The notes beneath the pieces were generated by a model. That model did no database searches and was not told the DNA's origin. It saw only the letters and a program-made list of their open reading frames with translations. A stretch of 64,000 bases of DNA from Streptomyces sp. NK08204 (lineage in GTDB: Bacteria; Actinomycetota; Actinomycetes; Streptomycetales; Streptomycetaceae): assembly GCF_020400585.1 (NCBI RefSeq), contig NZ_JAINVF010000008.1, forward strand, positions 1 to 64,000, written 5' to 3'. Below, piece after piece: positions 10,349 through 17,919 of this stretch. Both the position numbers and the translations under genes were made by a program. Numbering within the stretch: position 1 is the stretch's first letter; the number at the start of each line of letters is the position of its first letter.

Positions 10349-11245
10349 TCACTCGCGCAGCGTCGCGATGCTGACCGCGTTCGCGGCCACGACGGCCCCG
10401 ATGGCAGCCCACTCCGCACCGCCCAGGTGCTGCCCGAGGACCAGCAGTCCGACCAAGGCGGCGAGCACCGGGTTGACGCTCATGAACAGACCGAACGTCT
10501 GGGCGGGGACGTGACGCAGCGTCAGCAGGTCGGCGAGGTAGGGCACGGCGGAGGACAGGACGCCGGCCGCGACGGCGCACAGGACCGCTCTCGCGGTGGG
10601 CGGGTGGCGCAGGGCGACCGCGACCCCGGCCGGCAGGAAGACGAGGGCGGACACCAGCGCTGCCGCCGCCGCGCCCTGCGCCCCGGCGATCCGGCGCCCG
10701 ACGAGACGGTTGAGCAGGATGTACGACGCCCAGCAGCACGCCGCCACCAGGCCGAGAGCCATACCCGTGTAGTCCGCGGAGGGACGCGGGCGCGCCAGTA
10801 CGACCACCCCGCCCGCCGCCAGCACCGCGCACCCGGCGTCGAGCCGCCGGCGTGCGGCGGCCAGCGCGACGGTGAGCGGGCCCAGGAACTCCAGGGTGAC
10901 GGCGAGACCGAGGCCGATCCGGTCGACGGCGCTGTACAGGCTGAGGTTCATCGTGCCGAAGACCCCGGCCAGCAGCAGCACCGGCCACCACTGCCGCCAG
11001 GTGAGGGCGCTCAACCGCGGCCTGCCCACGGCCAGCAGCACGAGCGCGGCGACGTACTGCCGGACCGCCACCACACCGAGGGGACCGAGGACGGGGAAGG
11101 CCAGCGCTCCGAGGGCGGCACCCGTCTGGTTGGACAGCCCACTGCCGATCATGGTGGCCACCCCGGCCACTCGCCGGGCCCCGGGCGCCGGGACGGGCGC
11201 GGTCGCAGAAGCGGATGCCGTGAGGCGTTCGAGAGCTTGTCGCAT
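10349..11245 (-). CDS. EamA/DMT-superfamily exporter
   Basis: A 298-residue integral membrane protein with about ten hydrophobic segments in two EamA repeats, the RhtA-like architecture used for export of amino acids or other small metabolites. The second half carries FGLFMSVNPVLAALVGLLVLGQHLG, typical of the last helices of the family. The first 25 residues are cytoplasmic and Ala/Pro-rich. It is divergent from a LysR gene with only 68 bases between the starts, so the LysR protein very likely controls it. Substrate cannot be deduced. Confidence 0.9.
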   Translation of the reverse strand: MRQALERLTASASATAPVPAPGARRVAGVATMIGSGLSNQTGAALGALAFPVLGPLGVVAVRQYVAALVLLAVGRPRLSALTWRQWWPVLLLAGVFGTMNLSLYSAVDRIGLGLAVTLEFLGPLTVALAAARRRLDAGCAVLAAGGVVVLARPRPSADYTGMALGLVAACCWASYILLNRLVGRRIAGAQGAAAAALVSALVFLPAGVAVALRHPPTARAVLCAVAAGVLSSAVPYLADLLTLRHVPAQTFGLFMSVNPVLAALVGLLVLGQHLGGAEWAAIGAVVAANAVSIATLRE

Positions 11246-11313
11246 GCCCGGATGGTGCGCCGCCCGGGTCCTTGCGCAAAATGCATGTACCGCTCCATCT
11301 ATACGCTGACCGT

Positions 11314-12201
11314 ATGGACGGCATCGATCTGCGGCAGCTGCGCTGCCTCGTGGCCATCGTCGACGAAGGCACCTTCACCGACGCGGCGATCGCCCTGGGT
11401 GTCTCCCAGGCCGCCGTCTCGCGCGCCCTGGCCTCGCTGGAACGGGCCCTCGGCGTACGGCTGCTCAGGCGCACCTCCCGGCAGGTGACGCCGACCGCGA
11501 CCGGGCTGCGCGTGGTGGCACAGGCCCGGCGGGTGCTCGCGGACGTGTCCGACCTGGTCCGGGAGGCGACCTCCGGGCACACACGCCTGCGGATCGGCTA
11601 CGCCTGGTCGGCGCTCGGCCGCCACACCCTCGCCTTCCAGCGGCGCTGGAGCGCGGCGCACGTGGACACCGACCTGCACCTGGTGCGCGTCAACTCGCCG
11701 TCGGCGGGTCTCGCGGAAGGGGCCTGCGACCTCTGCGTCGTCCGCCGTCCCCTGGACGACCGGCGCTTCGGCACCGCCGTCGTCGGCCTGGAGCGGCGGC
11801 TGTGCGCGCTCGCCTCCGACGACCCTCTGGCCAGACGCCGTTCGGTGCGGCTCGCCGACCTCGCCGACCGCACCCTCCTCATCGACCGCCGAACCGGTAC
11901 CGCCACACCGCAGCTGTGGCCGCCCGACGCCCGCCCGGCCACCGAGGACACCCATGACGTGGACGACTGGCTCACCGCCATCGCCGCCGGACGGGGCATC
12001 GGGGTGACGGCCGAGTCCACCGCGCACCAGTATCCGAGGCCCGGTATCGCCTACCGGCCGGTGCGCGACGCCGAACCCGTCGCCGTGCGCCTCGCCTGGT
12101 GGCGCGACGACCCGCACCCTGCTCGGCAGGCCGTGCTCGAACTGCTCACCGAGCTCTACCGGACGGCAGGCAGGGGTACCTCCTCCAGTACCGTCCCGTA
12201 G
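11314..12201 (+). CDS. LysR-family regulator divergent from an EamA exporter
   Basis: A 295-residue LTTR. The N-terminal winged HTH is intact (LRQLRCLVAIVDEGTFTDAAIALGVSQAAVSRALASLERALG), followed by a linker and an effector-binding domain. The ATG at 11314 starts MDGIDLRQL; a TATACG hexamer ends eight bases before it, so the message could be leaderless. By the usual LysR logic it would bind the 68-base divergent region, which includes TGCGCAAAATGCATG, and control both itself and the exporter gene. Confidence 0.9.
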   Translation: MDGIDLRQLRCLVAIVDEGTFTDAAIALGVSQAAVSRALASLERALGVRLLRRTSRQVTPTATGLRVVAQARRVLADVSDLVREATSGHTRLRIGYAWSALGRHTLAFQRRWSAAHVDTDLHLVRVNSPSAGLAEGACDLCVVRRPLDDRRFGTAVVGLERRLCALASDDPLARRRSVRLADLADRTLLIDRRTGTATPQLWPPDARPATEDTHDVDDWLTAIAAGRGIGVTAESTAHQYPRPGIAYRPVRDAEPVAVRLAWWRDDPHPARQAVLELLTELYRTAGRGTSSSTVP

Positions 12202-12507
12202 GATCCGGCGGCAGGTCATCACAGGAGGTGCCGTGCCCCGGTCCGAAGGCTCGCCCGTGCTGGACGTACGCCGGCCAAGCGGTGGAGCCGGTGCCGGCCG
12301 CCGCAACGGCCACGCGCCGGACCCGTGCGGTGGCCGCGAAGACGGCCGCGGCCTTCCTCGCCGGGGCGTTCCCGGCCCATGTGAAGATGGCCATCCAACG
12401 GCGGCAACTGCCCGCCCGCAGCGGACCGTCGCCCCCGGGCGGCTGCCGCTCCAGGTTCCCCTGGTGCTGTGGGCCCGCGGTGCCGCCCGGAACGGGAAGG
12501 GACAGTC
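12202..12507 (+). other. Region before bcp with an ambiguous small coding signal
   Basis: A reading frame opens at the GTG at 12233 behind an excellent ribosome site (ACAGGAGGTG) and ends in a TGA at 12509-12511 that overlaps the bcp start (GTGA). That layout suggests a 92-residue coupled gene. However, third-position GC is best in this frame only for the first 15 codons; from about 12300 to 12410 another frame, reading VAAKTAAAFLAGAFPAHVKMAIQ, looks more protein-like. Either it is a decaying gene with a frameshift or the ribosome site is fortuitous. No family recognised. Confidence 0.3.
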
Positions 12508-12975
12508 GTGACGAAAACCATCGGGATCGGCGACAAGGTCGAGGACTTCGCGCTGCCCGACGAGACCGGCGCCACGCGCCGGCTCACCGAACTGCTGGCC
12601 GAAGGGCCGGTCGTCCTGTTCTTCTACCCCGCCGCCCTGACGCCCGGCTGCACCGCCGAGGCCTGCCACTTCCGCGACCTCGCCGCCGAGTTCGCCGCCG
12701 TCGGCGCCCAGCCCGTCGGGATCAGCGGGGACAGCGTGGAGCGGCAGCAGGAGTTCGCCGGGCGGCACACCCTCGGCATGCCGCTGCTCTCCGACACCGA
12801 CGGCACGATCCGCGAACGGTTCGGAGTCAAGCGCGGCTTCTCCCTCGCGCCCACCAAGCGCGTCACCTTCGTCATCGGCCAGGACCGGACAGTCCTGGAC
12901 GTCGTCCGCAGCGAACTGCGCATGAACACCCACGCCGACCGGGCCCTGACCACACTGCGCACGCACCGGGGCTGA
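12508..12975 (+). CDS. bcp: Peroxiredoxin of the BCP/PrxQ family
   Basis: Thiol peroxidase that reduces hydrogen and organic peroxides. The 155-residue protein carries TPGCTAEACHFRD: the peroxidatic Cys48 and the resolving Cys53, five residues apart as in the atypical two-cysteine PrxQ subtype. The downstream GISGDSVERQQEFA and PLLSDTDGTIRERFGV segments are also family hallmarks. The GTG start at 12508 has GGGAAGGG about seven bases upstream and overlaps the stop of the ambiguous upstream frame. The protein is cytoplasmic and no partner reductase gene is adjacent. Confidence 0.92.
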   Translation: MTKTIGIGDKVEDFALPDETGATRRLTELLAEGPVVLFFYPAALTPGCTAEACHFRDLAAEFAAVGAQPVGISGDSVERQQEFAGRHTLGMPLLSDTDGTIRERFGVKRGFSLAPTKRVTFVIGQDRTVLDVVRSELRMNTHADRALTTLRTHRG

Positions 12976-12978
12976 CAC

Positions 12979-13176
12979 GCCCCGGCCACCGCTGCGGTCC
13001 ACCGCTTCGACGCGGGGCCGCAGCGGTCGGTGTGGACGAGGGTCGGGCCGGAGGCCGAGCAGCGGGCGGTACGAAGCCTCCGCGACGACCTCGACTCCGG
13101 CCGGTGGGCCGAGCGCAACAGCGACCTCGCTCACCTCGACGCGGTAGATCTCGGCCTCCGCCTGCTCATGTCGTGA
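12979..13176 (+). pseudogene. C-terminal remnant of a SAM-dependent methyltransferase
   Basis: Directly after the bcp stop, in the same frame, an open stretch reads VHRFDAGPQRSVWTRV... and ends SLRDDLDSGRWAERNSDL followed by LDAVDLGLRLLMS and a stop at 13174-13176. The ending closely resembles the usual C-terminus of class I methyltransferases in Streptomyces (LRADLxSGxWDxRxGHL...LDxGxRLL). Third positions are strongly GC. There is no start codon or ribosome site and no methyltransferase core, so this looks like the tail of a gene whose body was deleted. Confidence 0.55.
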
Positions 13177-13838
13177 AGGGACGCCGGTCGCGGTCCTTGA
13201 CCCGGCGCCCGCCAGGTCAGCGGTGACGCGTTCCTCCTGCCGGCCGCGATGCTCCGGCCACCCTGTCAGTCCTCCGTCCGTCCTCGTCACCGAGCCCGGC
13301 CGCGACCCGGGTCGCCCGGCGGGCCTCACTGCCGGTGGCGGAGTCGCGCGGGGGTCTCGACGCGGTCGGGCGTCAGTCGCTCGTAGGCGCCGGGTTCGGC
13401 CGCGCCCCAGCCGGCGCCGTGTGCGCTGCCGGGTGAGGAGTCGGACATCGGTGCGCGGTAACGACCCCGTGGTGACCGGGAGTCCGCGGGCAGGCGCGGG
13501 CCGGGCCCGGCTTGGAGGAGGTCGCAGGCCGGGCGAGACCCCACAGAGGACCCCGCCCCCGTTGTTCCGCCCAGGGGGACGAAAGCCTCCCTCCGGGCGC
13601 AGCCGTGCGGTGCCCGGAGGCGGTCCCGGCGCACAGCCGGCCCATAGGGAAAACCCTCGATTGAATCCCACCCTGCTGACATGAACGGGTCATCACTGTC
13701 ATTCTCCCTCCGCACGCTGATCCTCCCCGTTCTGTTCGCGGATCACGGTCCGGCTCAGATCAGCGCACCCGCGCAGACGACCCGTCTGTGCGGTCTGTCA
13801 TCGGCCGCGACCCGGCGGTCGCAGCAGGAGGAGTTCGA
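13177..13838. other. Long region between the methyltransferase remnant and the M4 protease
   Basis: About 660 bases with little coding evidence apart from the small leftward frame at 13326-13448. The last 200 bases (13640-13838) are less GC-rich and must hold the M4 promoter; TGACA and TGTCA lie in inverted orientation at 13676-13700. No -10/-35 pair is compelling. Confidence 0.4.
13326..13448 (-). CDS. Possible 40-residue protein
   Basis: An ATG at 13448 opens a frame MSDSSPGSAHGAGWGAAEPG that continues AYERLTPDRVETPARLRHRQ. Third positions are almost all G or C, like real genes here, and the composition is not that of a shadow frame. There is no clear ribosome site and I do not recognise the family. 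It may be a small gene or a fragment. Confidence 0.25.
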   Translation of the reverse strand: MSDSSPGSAHGAGWGAAEPGAYERLTPDRVETPARLRHRQ

Positions 13839-16250
13839 GTGAGACGCCTTCCCCACAGACGCCTTTCCCACAAGCGGGCCATGGCCGGAGCCGCCCTGGT
13901 CTCCACCGCGGCGTTCCTCGCCGTCGGCCTCCAGGCCGTCCCGGCGACCGCCACGCCCGCGGCCCCCCACCCCAGCCCGCTGCGCACCGGCGCTCTCGAG
14001 GCGAAGCTCAGCCCCGCCCAGCACCGCGCGCTGATCGACAGCGCCCGGAAGCAGACCGGCGCGACGGCCCGCACCCTCGGGCTCGGCGCGAAGGAGAAGC
14101 TGGTCGTCAGGGACGTCATCAAGGACAACGACGGCACCCTGCACACCCGTTACGAGCGCACCTACGCCGGACTCCCCGTCCTCGGCGGCGACCTCGTGGT
14201 GCACACCCCGTCGGCCTCCCTGGCCAAGGGCACGGTGACCACCACCTTCAACAACAAGCACCGGATCAAGGTCACCTCCACCACCGCGACCTTCACCAAG
14301 TCCGCCGCCCAGGCCAAGGCGCTCAAGGCCGCGAAGGCCCTGGACGCCAAGAAGCCCACCGCCGACAGCGCCCGCAAGGTGATCTGGGCCGGCCAGGGCA
14401 CGCCGAAGCTCGCCTGGGAGACGGTGATCGGCGGCTTCCAGGACGACGGCACGCCCAGCAAGCTGCACGTCATCACCGACGCCACCACCGGCAAGGAGCT
14501 GTACCGCTACCAGTCGGTCATGACCGGTACCGGCGTCACCCACTACAGCGGCACGGTCAGCATCAACACCACGCTGTCGGGCTCGACGTACCAGATGTAC
14601 GACACCACCCGTGGTGGCCACAAGACGTACAACCTGAACCACGGCACGTCCGGCACGGGCACCCTGTTCTCGCAGTCCACCGACACCTGGGGCGACGGCG
14701 GCACCACGTCCAACGCCGCCACCGCGGGCGCGGACGCGCACTACGGCGCGCAGGAGACCTGGGACTTCTACAAGAACACGTTCGGCCGCAGCGGCATCAG
14801 GAACGACGGCGTCGCCGCCTACTCCCGCGTCCACTACGGCAACGCGTACGTGAACGCGTTCTGGGACGACACCTGCTTCTGCATGACCTACGGCGACGGC
14901 TCGAACAACACCGACCCGCTGACCTCCCTCGACGTCGCGGGCCACGAGATGACCCACGGTGTCACCTCCAACACCGCGGGCCTGAACTACAGCGGCGAGT
15001 CCGGCGGCCTGAACGAGGCCACCTCCGACATCTTCGGCACGGGCGTGGAGTTCTACGCGAACAACAGCTCGGACCCCGGTGACTACCTCATCGGCGAGAA
15101 GATCGACATCAACGGCAACGGCACGCCGCTGCGTTACATGGACAAGCCGAGCAAGGACGGCGGCTCGGCGGACAGCTGGTACTCGGGCGTCGGCAACCTG
15201 GACGTGCACTACTCGTCGGGTCCGGCGAACCACATGTTCTACCTGCTCTCCGAGGGCAGCGGCACCAAGGTGATCAACGGCGTCACCTACAACAGCCCGA
15301 CCTCCGACGGCGTCGCCGTCACCGGCATCGGCCGGGCCGCCGCCCTGCAGATCTGGTACAAGGCGCTGACGACGTACATGACGTCCAGCACCAACTACGC
15401 GGGTGCCCGCACTGCCGCCCTGAACGCGGCTGCCGCGCTCTACGGCACCAACTCCGCCCAGTACGCGGGCGTGGGCAACGCGTTCGCCGGCATCAACGTC
15501 GGCAGCCACATCAACCCGCCGGCCAGCGGTGTGACGGTCACCAACCCGGGTAACCAGTCCTCCACCGTCGGTACCGCGGTGAGCCTGCAGGTCCAGGCGA
15601 GCAGCACCAACGCGGGCGCGCTGACGTACAGTGCCACCGGTCTGCCGGCCGGCCTGTCGATCAACAGCTCCACGGGTCTGATCACCGGCACGCCCACCAC
15701 GGCGGGCACCTCCAGCACCACCGTGACGGTGAAGGACTCCACCGGCGCCACCGGGACCGCGACCTTCACGTGGACGGTCGCCACCAGCGGCGGCGGCTGC
15801 ACCTCGACCCAGCTGCTGGCCAACCCCGGCTTCGAGTCGGGCAACACCGGCTGGACCGCGTCCAGCGGGGTCATCGACAACAGCACCGGTGAGGCCGCGC
15901 ACAGCGGCTCCTACAAGGCCTGGCTCGACGGCTACGGTTCGTCGCACACCGACACGCTGTCGCAGTCGGTGACCATCCCGGCCGGCTGCAAGGCCACGCT
16001 CACCTTCTACCTGCACATCGACACCGCCGAGACCACCACCAGCACCCAGTACGACAAGCTGACGGTGACCGCCGGTTCGACCACCCTGGCGACGTACTCG
16101 AACCTGAACGCCGCCTCCGGGTACACGCAGAAGACCTTCGACCTGTCCTCGCTGGCGGGCCAGACGGTCACCCTGAAGTTCAACGGCGTGGAGGACTCCT
16201 CGCTGCAGACCAGCTTCGTCGTGGACGACACCGCCCTGACGACCGGCTGA
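13839..16250 (+). CDS. Secreted M4 (thermolysin-like) metalloprotease with Ig and beta-sandwich tail
   Basis: An 803-residue extracellular zinc protease. The GTG at 13839 has AGGAGG seven bases upstream. A signal peptide (KRAMAGAALVSTAAFLAVGLQ then ATATPA) is followed by FTP and PepSY propeptide regions to about residue 210. The catalytic domain has HEMTH at 369-373 and Glu393 in GGLNEATSD, the HEXXH-plus-E zinc site of M4. After about residue 560 comes a putative Ig-like repeat (VTNPGNQSSTVGTAVSLQV), then a C-terminal domain from STQLLANPGFESG to the end. That last domain is closely similar to one in the M1 protease at 50166. A strong terminator follows. Confidence 0.95.
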   Translation: MRRLPHRRLSHKRAMAGAALVSTAAFLAVGLQAVPATATPAAPHPSPLRTGALEAKLSPAQHRALIDSARKQTGATARTLGLGAKEKLVVRDVIKDNDGTLHTRYERTYAGLPVLGGDLVVHTPSASLAKGTVTTTFNNKHRIKVTSTTATFTKSAAQAKALKAAKALDAKKPTADSARKVIWAGQGTPKLAWETVIGGFQDDGTPSKLHVITDATTGKELYRYQSVMTGTGVTHYSGTVSINTTLSGSTYQMYDTTRGGHKTYNLNHGTSGTGTLFSQSTDTWGDGGTTSNAATAGADAHYGAQETWDFYKNTFGRSGIRNDGVAAYSRVHYGNAYVNAFWDDTCFCMTYGDGSNNTDPLTSLDVAGHEMTHGVTSNTAGLNYSGESGGLNEATSDIFGTGVEFYANNSSDPGDYLIGEKIDINGNGTPLRYMDKPSKDGGSADSWYSGVGNLDVHYSSGPANHMFYLLSEGSGTKVINGVTYNSPTSDGVAVTGIGRAAALQIWYKALTTYMTSSTNYAGARTAALNAAAALYGTNSAQYAGVGNAFAGINVGSHINPPASGVTVTNPGNQSSTVGTAVSLQVQASSTNAGALTYSATGLPAGLSINSSTGLITGTPTTAGTSSTTVTVKDSTGATGTATFTWTVATSGGGCTSTQLLANPGFESGNTGWTASSGVIDNSTGEAAHSGSYKAWLDGYGSSHTDTLSQSVTIPAGCKATLTFYLHIDTAETTTSTQYDKLTVTAGSTTLATYSNLNAASGYTQKTFDLSSLAGQTVTLKFNGVEDSSLQTSFVVDDTALTTG

Positions 16251-16264
16251 CCTGACACACACCG

Positions 16265-16301
16265 AGGTCCCGCACGCGGAAGCCGTCCGCGTGCGGGACC
16301 T
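16265..16301. terminator. Hairpin terminator between M4 protease and dienelactone hydrolase genes
   Basis: A perfect 16-base inverted repeat (AGGTCCCGCACGCGGA and its complement) around a five-base loop AGCCG. It sits between convergent genes, so it can serve both strands. No U-run, as usual in Streptomyces. Confidence 0.85.
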
Positions 16302-16319
16302 TCGCATGTCGGAGCGCGG

Positions 16320-17075
16320 TCAGAACGCGCGCTTGAGCAGCGACAGCAGCGCCGCCCAGTGCCGTTCGTCGGCGTCCCGGTCGTACGCCGGGGTGTCCGC
16401 CTGGGTGTAGCCGTGGCGTGCGCCCTCGTAGACCTCGCAGGTGTGCCGTACCCCGGCCGCGGTGAGGGCCTCTTCCAGCCGATGGACCTGCTCCTCGGGG
16501 AGAGCCCGGTCCGCGTCGGCGTGCCCGAAGTACAGCTCGGCGGTGATGTTCCCGGCGTCCAGGTGGGGGCTGTCGGCGTCCTCGGTCGCCAGCATCCCGC
16601 CGTGGAAGCCCGCCGCGGCGGCGACCCGGTCGGGATGGGTGGCCGCTGTGCGCAGCACCAGCCGGGCGCCCATGCAGTAGCCGGTGACCGCCACCGGGCC
16701 GTCGGCCGCCAGCGGGCTCGCGGCGAGCCAGCCCAGATACGCGTCGGCGTCCCGTCGGCTCTGCTCCGGCGTCAGCGAGTCCAGGATGGGGCCGAGCCGC
16801 TGCCAGATGGTCGGGTCGGCTCCGGTGTCGATGAAGTCCGGCAGTTCCACGACCGGGGTGCGGCCGTGGCGGTAGAACACGTTCGGCACCAGGACGGTGT
16901 AACCGGCGGCGGCCAGCCGGTCGGCCATCGCCCTCAGATGCGGGCGCAGCCCGTAGGCGTCCTGGTAGAAGAGCACGGCCGGGTGTGGATTCCCGTCGGC
17001 CGGGTGGGCGAGGTAGGCGTCTGCGACGCCGTCCGCGGCCGGGATGTCGATGGCTGTGCCGTGTACGGCGGTCAT
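16320..17075 (-). CDS. Dienelactone hydrolase family protein
   Basis: A 251-residue alpha/beta hydrolase. VTGYCMGARLVL holds the cysteine nucleophile of the DLH family, in the GxCxG elbow; the conserved Tyr-Gly region HPAVLFYQDAYGLRPHLR lies near the N-terminus, and the terminal histidine is probably that of GARHGYTQ. DLH enzymes hydrolyse dienelactones in aromatic degradation, but actinobacterial paralogues are often general ester hydrolases. No aromatic-degradation genes are adjacent, so the substrate is open. Cytoplasmic. Confidence 0.88.
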   Translation of the reverse strand: MTAVHGTAIDIPAADGVADAYLAHPADGNPHPAVLFYQDAYGLRPHLRAMADRLAAAGYTVLVPNVFYRHGRTPVVELPDFIDTGADPTIWQRLGPILDSLTPEQSRRDADAYLGWLAASPLAADGPVAVTGYCMGARLVLRTAATHPDRVAAAAGFHGGMLATEDADSPHLDAGNITAELYFGHADADRALPEEQVHRLEEALTAAGVRHTCEVYEGARHGYTQADTPAYDRDADERHWAALLSLLKRAF

Positions 17076-17185
17076 GCGGAGAAGCCTCCCGTGGGATCGG
17101 CACCGGAAGGCGCGGGCCCCTCGGTGCTGCGGTCACCCCTCATGCTGCCACGCAAGATCGTTTCGGTTCACCGGAGTTCCGTCGC

Positions 17186-17806
17186 TCATTCGAAGCGGGT
17201 GGTGTCTCCCGCGCCGTGCCGTACGATCTCCACCTCGTCGCCGGAGAAGTCCACCACGGTGGTCGGCTCGGTGCCGCAGTCGCCCGAGTCGACCACCGCG
17301 TCCACCACGTGCTCGAGCCGGTCCTTGATCTCCCAGCCCTGTGTCAGCGGCTCCGCCTCGTCCGGCAGCAGCAGCGTGCTGGACAGCAGCGGCTCGCCCA
17401 GCTCGGCGAGCAGCGCCTGGGTGACCACGTGGTCGGGGATGCGCACGCCCACCGTCTTCTTCTTCGGGTGCAGCAGCCGGCGCGGCACCTCGCGGGTGGC
17501 CGGGAGGATGAAGGTGTAGCTGCCGGGCGTGGACGCCTTCACGGCCCGGAACACGTCGTTGTCCACCCGCACGAACTGCCCGAGCTGGGCGAAGTCCCGG
17601 CACATCAGGGTGAAGTGGTGCCGGTCGTCGAGGCGGCGGATCGACCGGATCCGGTCCATGCCGTCCTGGCTGCCCAGCCGGCAGCCCAGTGCGTAACAGG
17701 AGTCGGTGGGATATGCGATGAGCGCCCCCGCGCGCACCGCGTCGGCGATCTGGCCGATGCTGCGCGGCTGCGGGTTGTCGGGGTGCACGTCGAAGTACTT
17801 CGCCAT
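17186..17806 (-). CDS. Sua5/YciO/YrdC-family protein
   Basis: A 206-residue protein of the family that includes L-threonylcarbamoyladenylate synthase (t6A37 tRNA modification). The N-terminal ALIAYPTDSCYALGCRL segment and TPGSYTFILPATREVPRRLLHPKKKTVGVRIP (split here at residues 90-122) are typical. The length and the DHVVTQALL segment point to the YciO branch, whose role is less certain than TsaC/Sua5. It is preceded by the divergent PucR-like regulator, about 110 bases away. Confidence 0.85.
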   Translation of the reverse strand: MAKYFDVHPDNPQPRSIGQIADAVRAGALIAYPTDSCYALGCRLGSQDGMDRIRSIRRLDDRHHFTLMCRDFAQLGQFVRVDNDVFRAVKASTPGSYTFILPATREVPRRLLHPKKKTVGVRIPDHVVTQALLAELGEPLLSSTLLLPDEAEPLTQGWEIKDRLEHVVDAVVDSGDCGTEPTTVVDFSGDEVEIVRHGAGDTTRFE

Positions 17807-17919
17807 CTGCCGAGCTTATGCCGTTCCCGGGCGTCGGCGGTGGAGGACGGGCGGGGCCCCGTCGGGTAGGGTCCAGGTTCATTCCGCCCAGGTCGATGCG
17901 AGGACGAGGAGAGGGGCAC

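Noticed and set aside
13788..13838. Longer start for the M4 protease
   Set aside because: The extra 17 residues lack a ribosome site and spoil the signal peptide; GTG 13839 has AGGAGG at good spacing.
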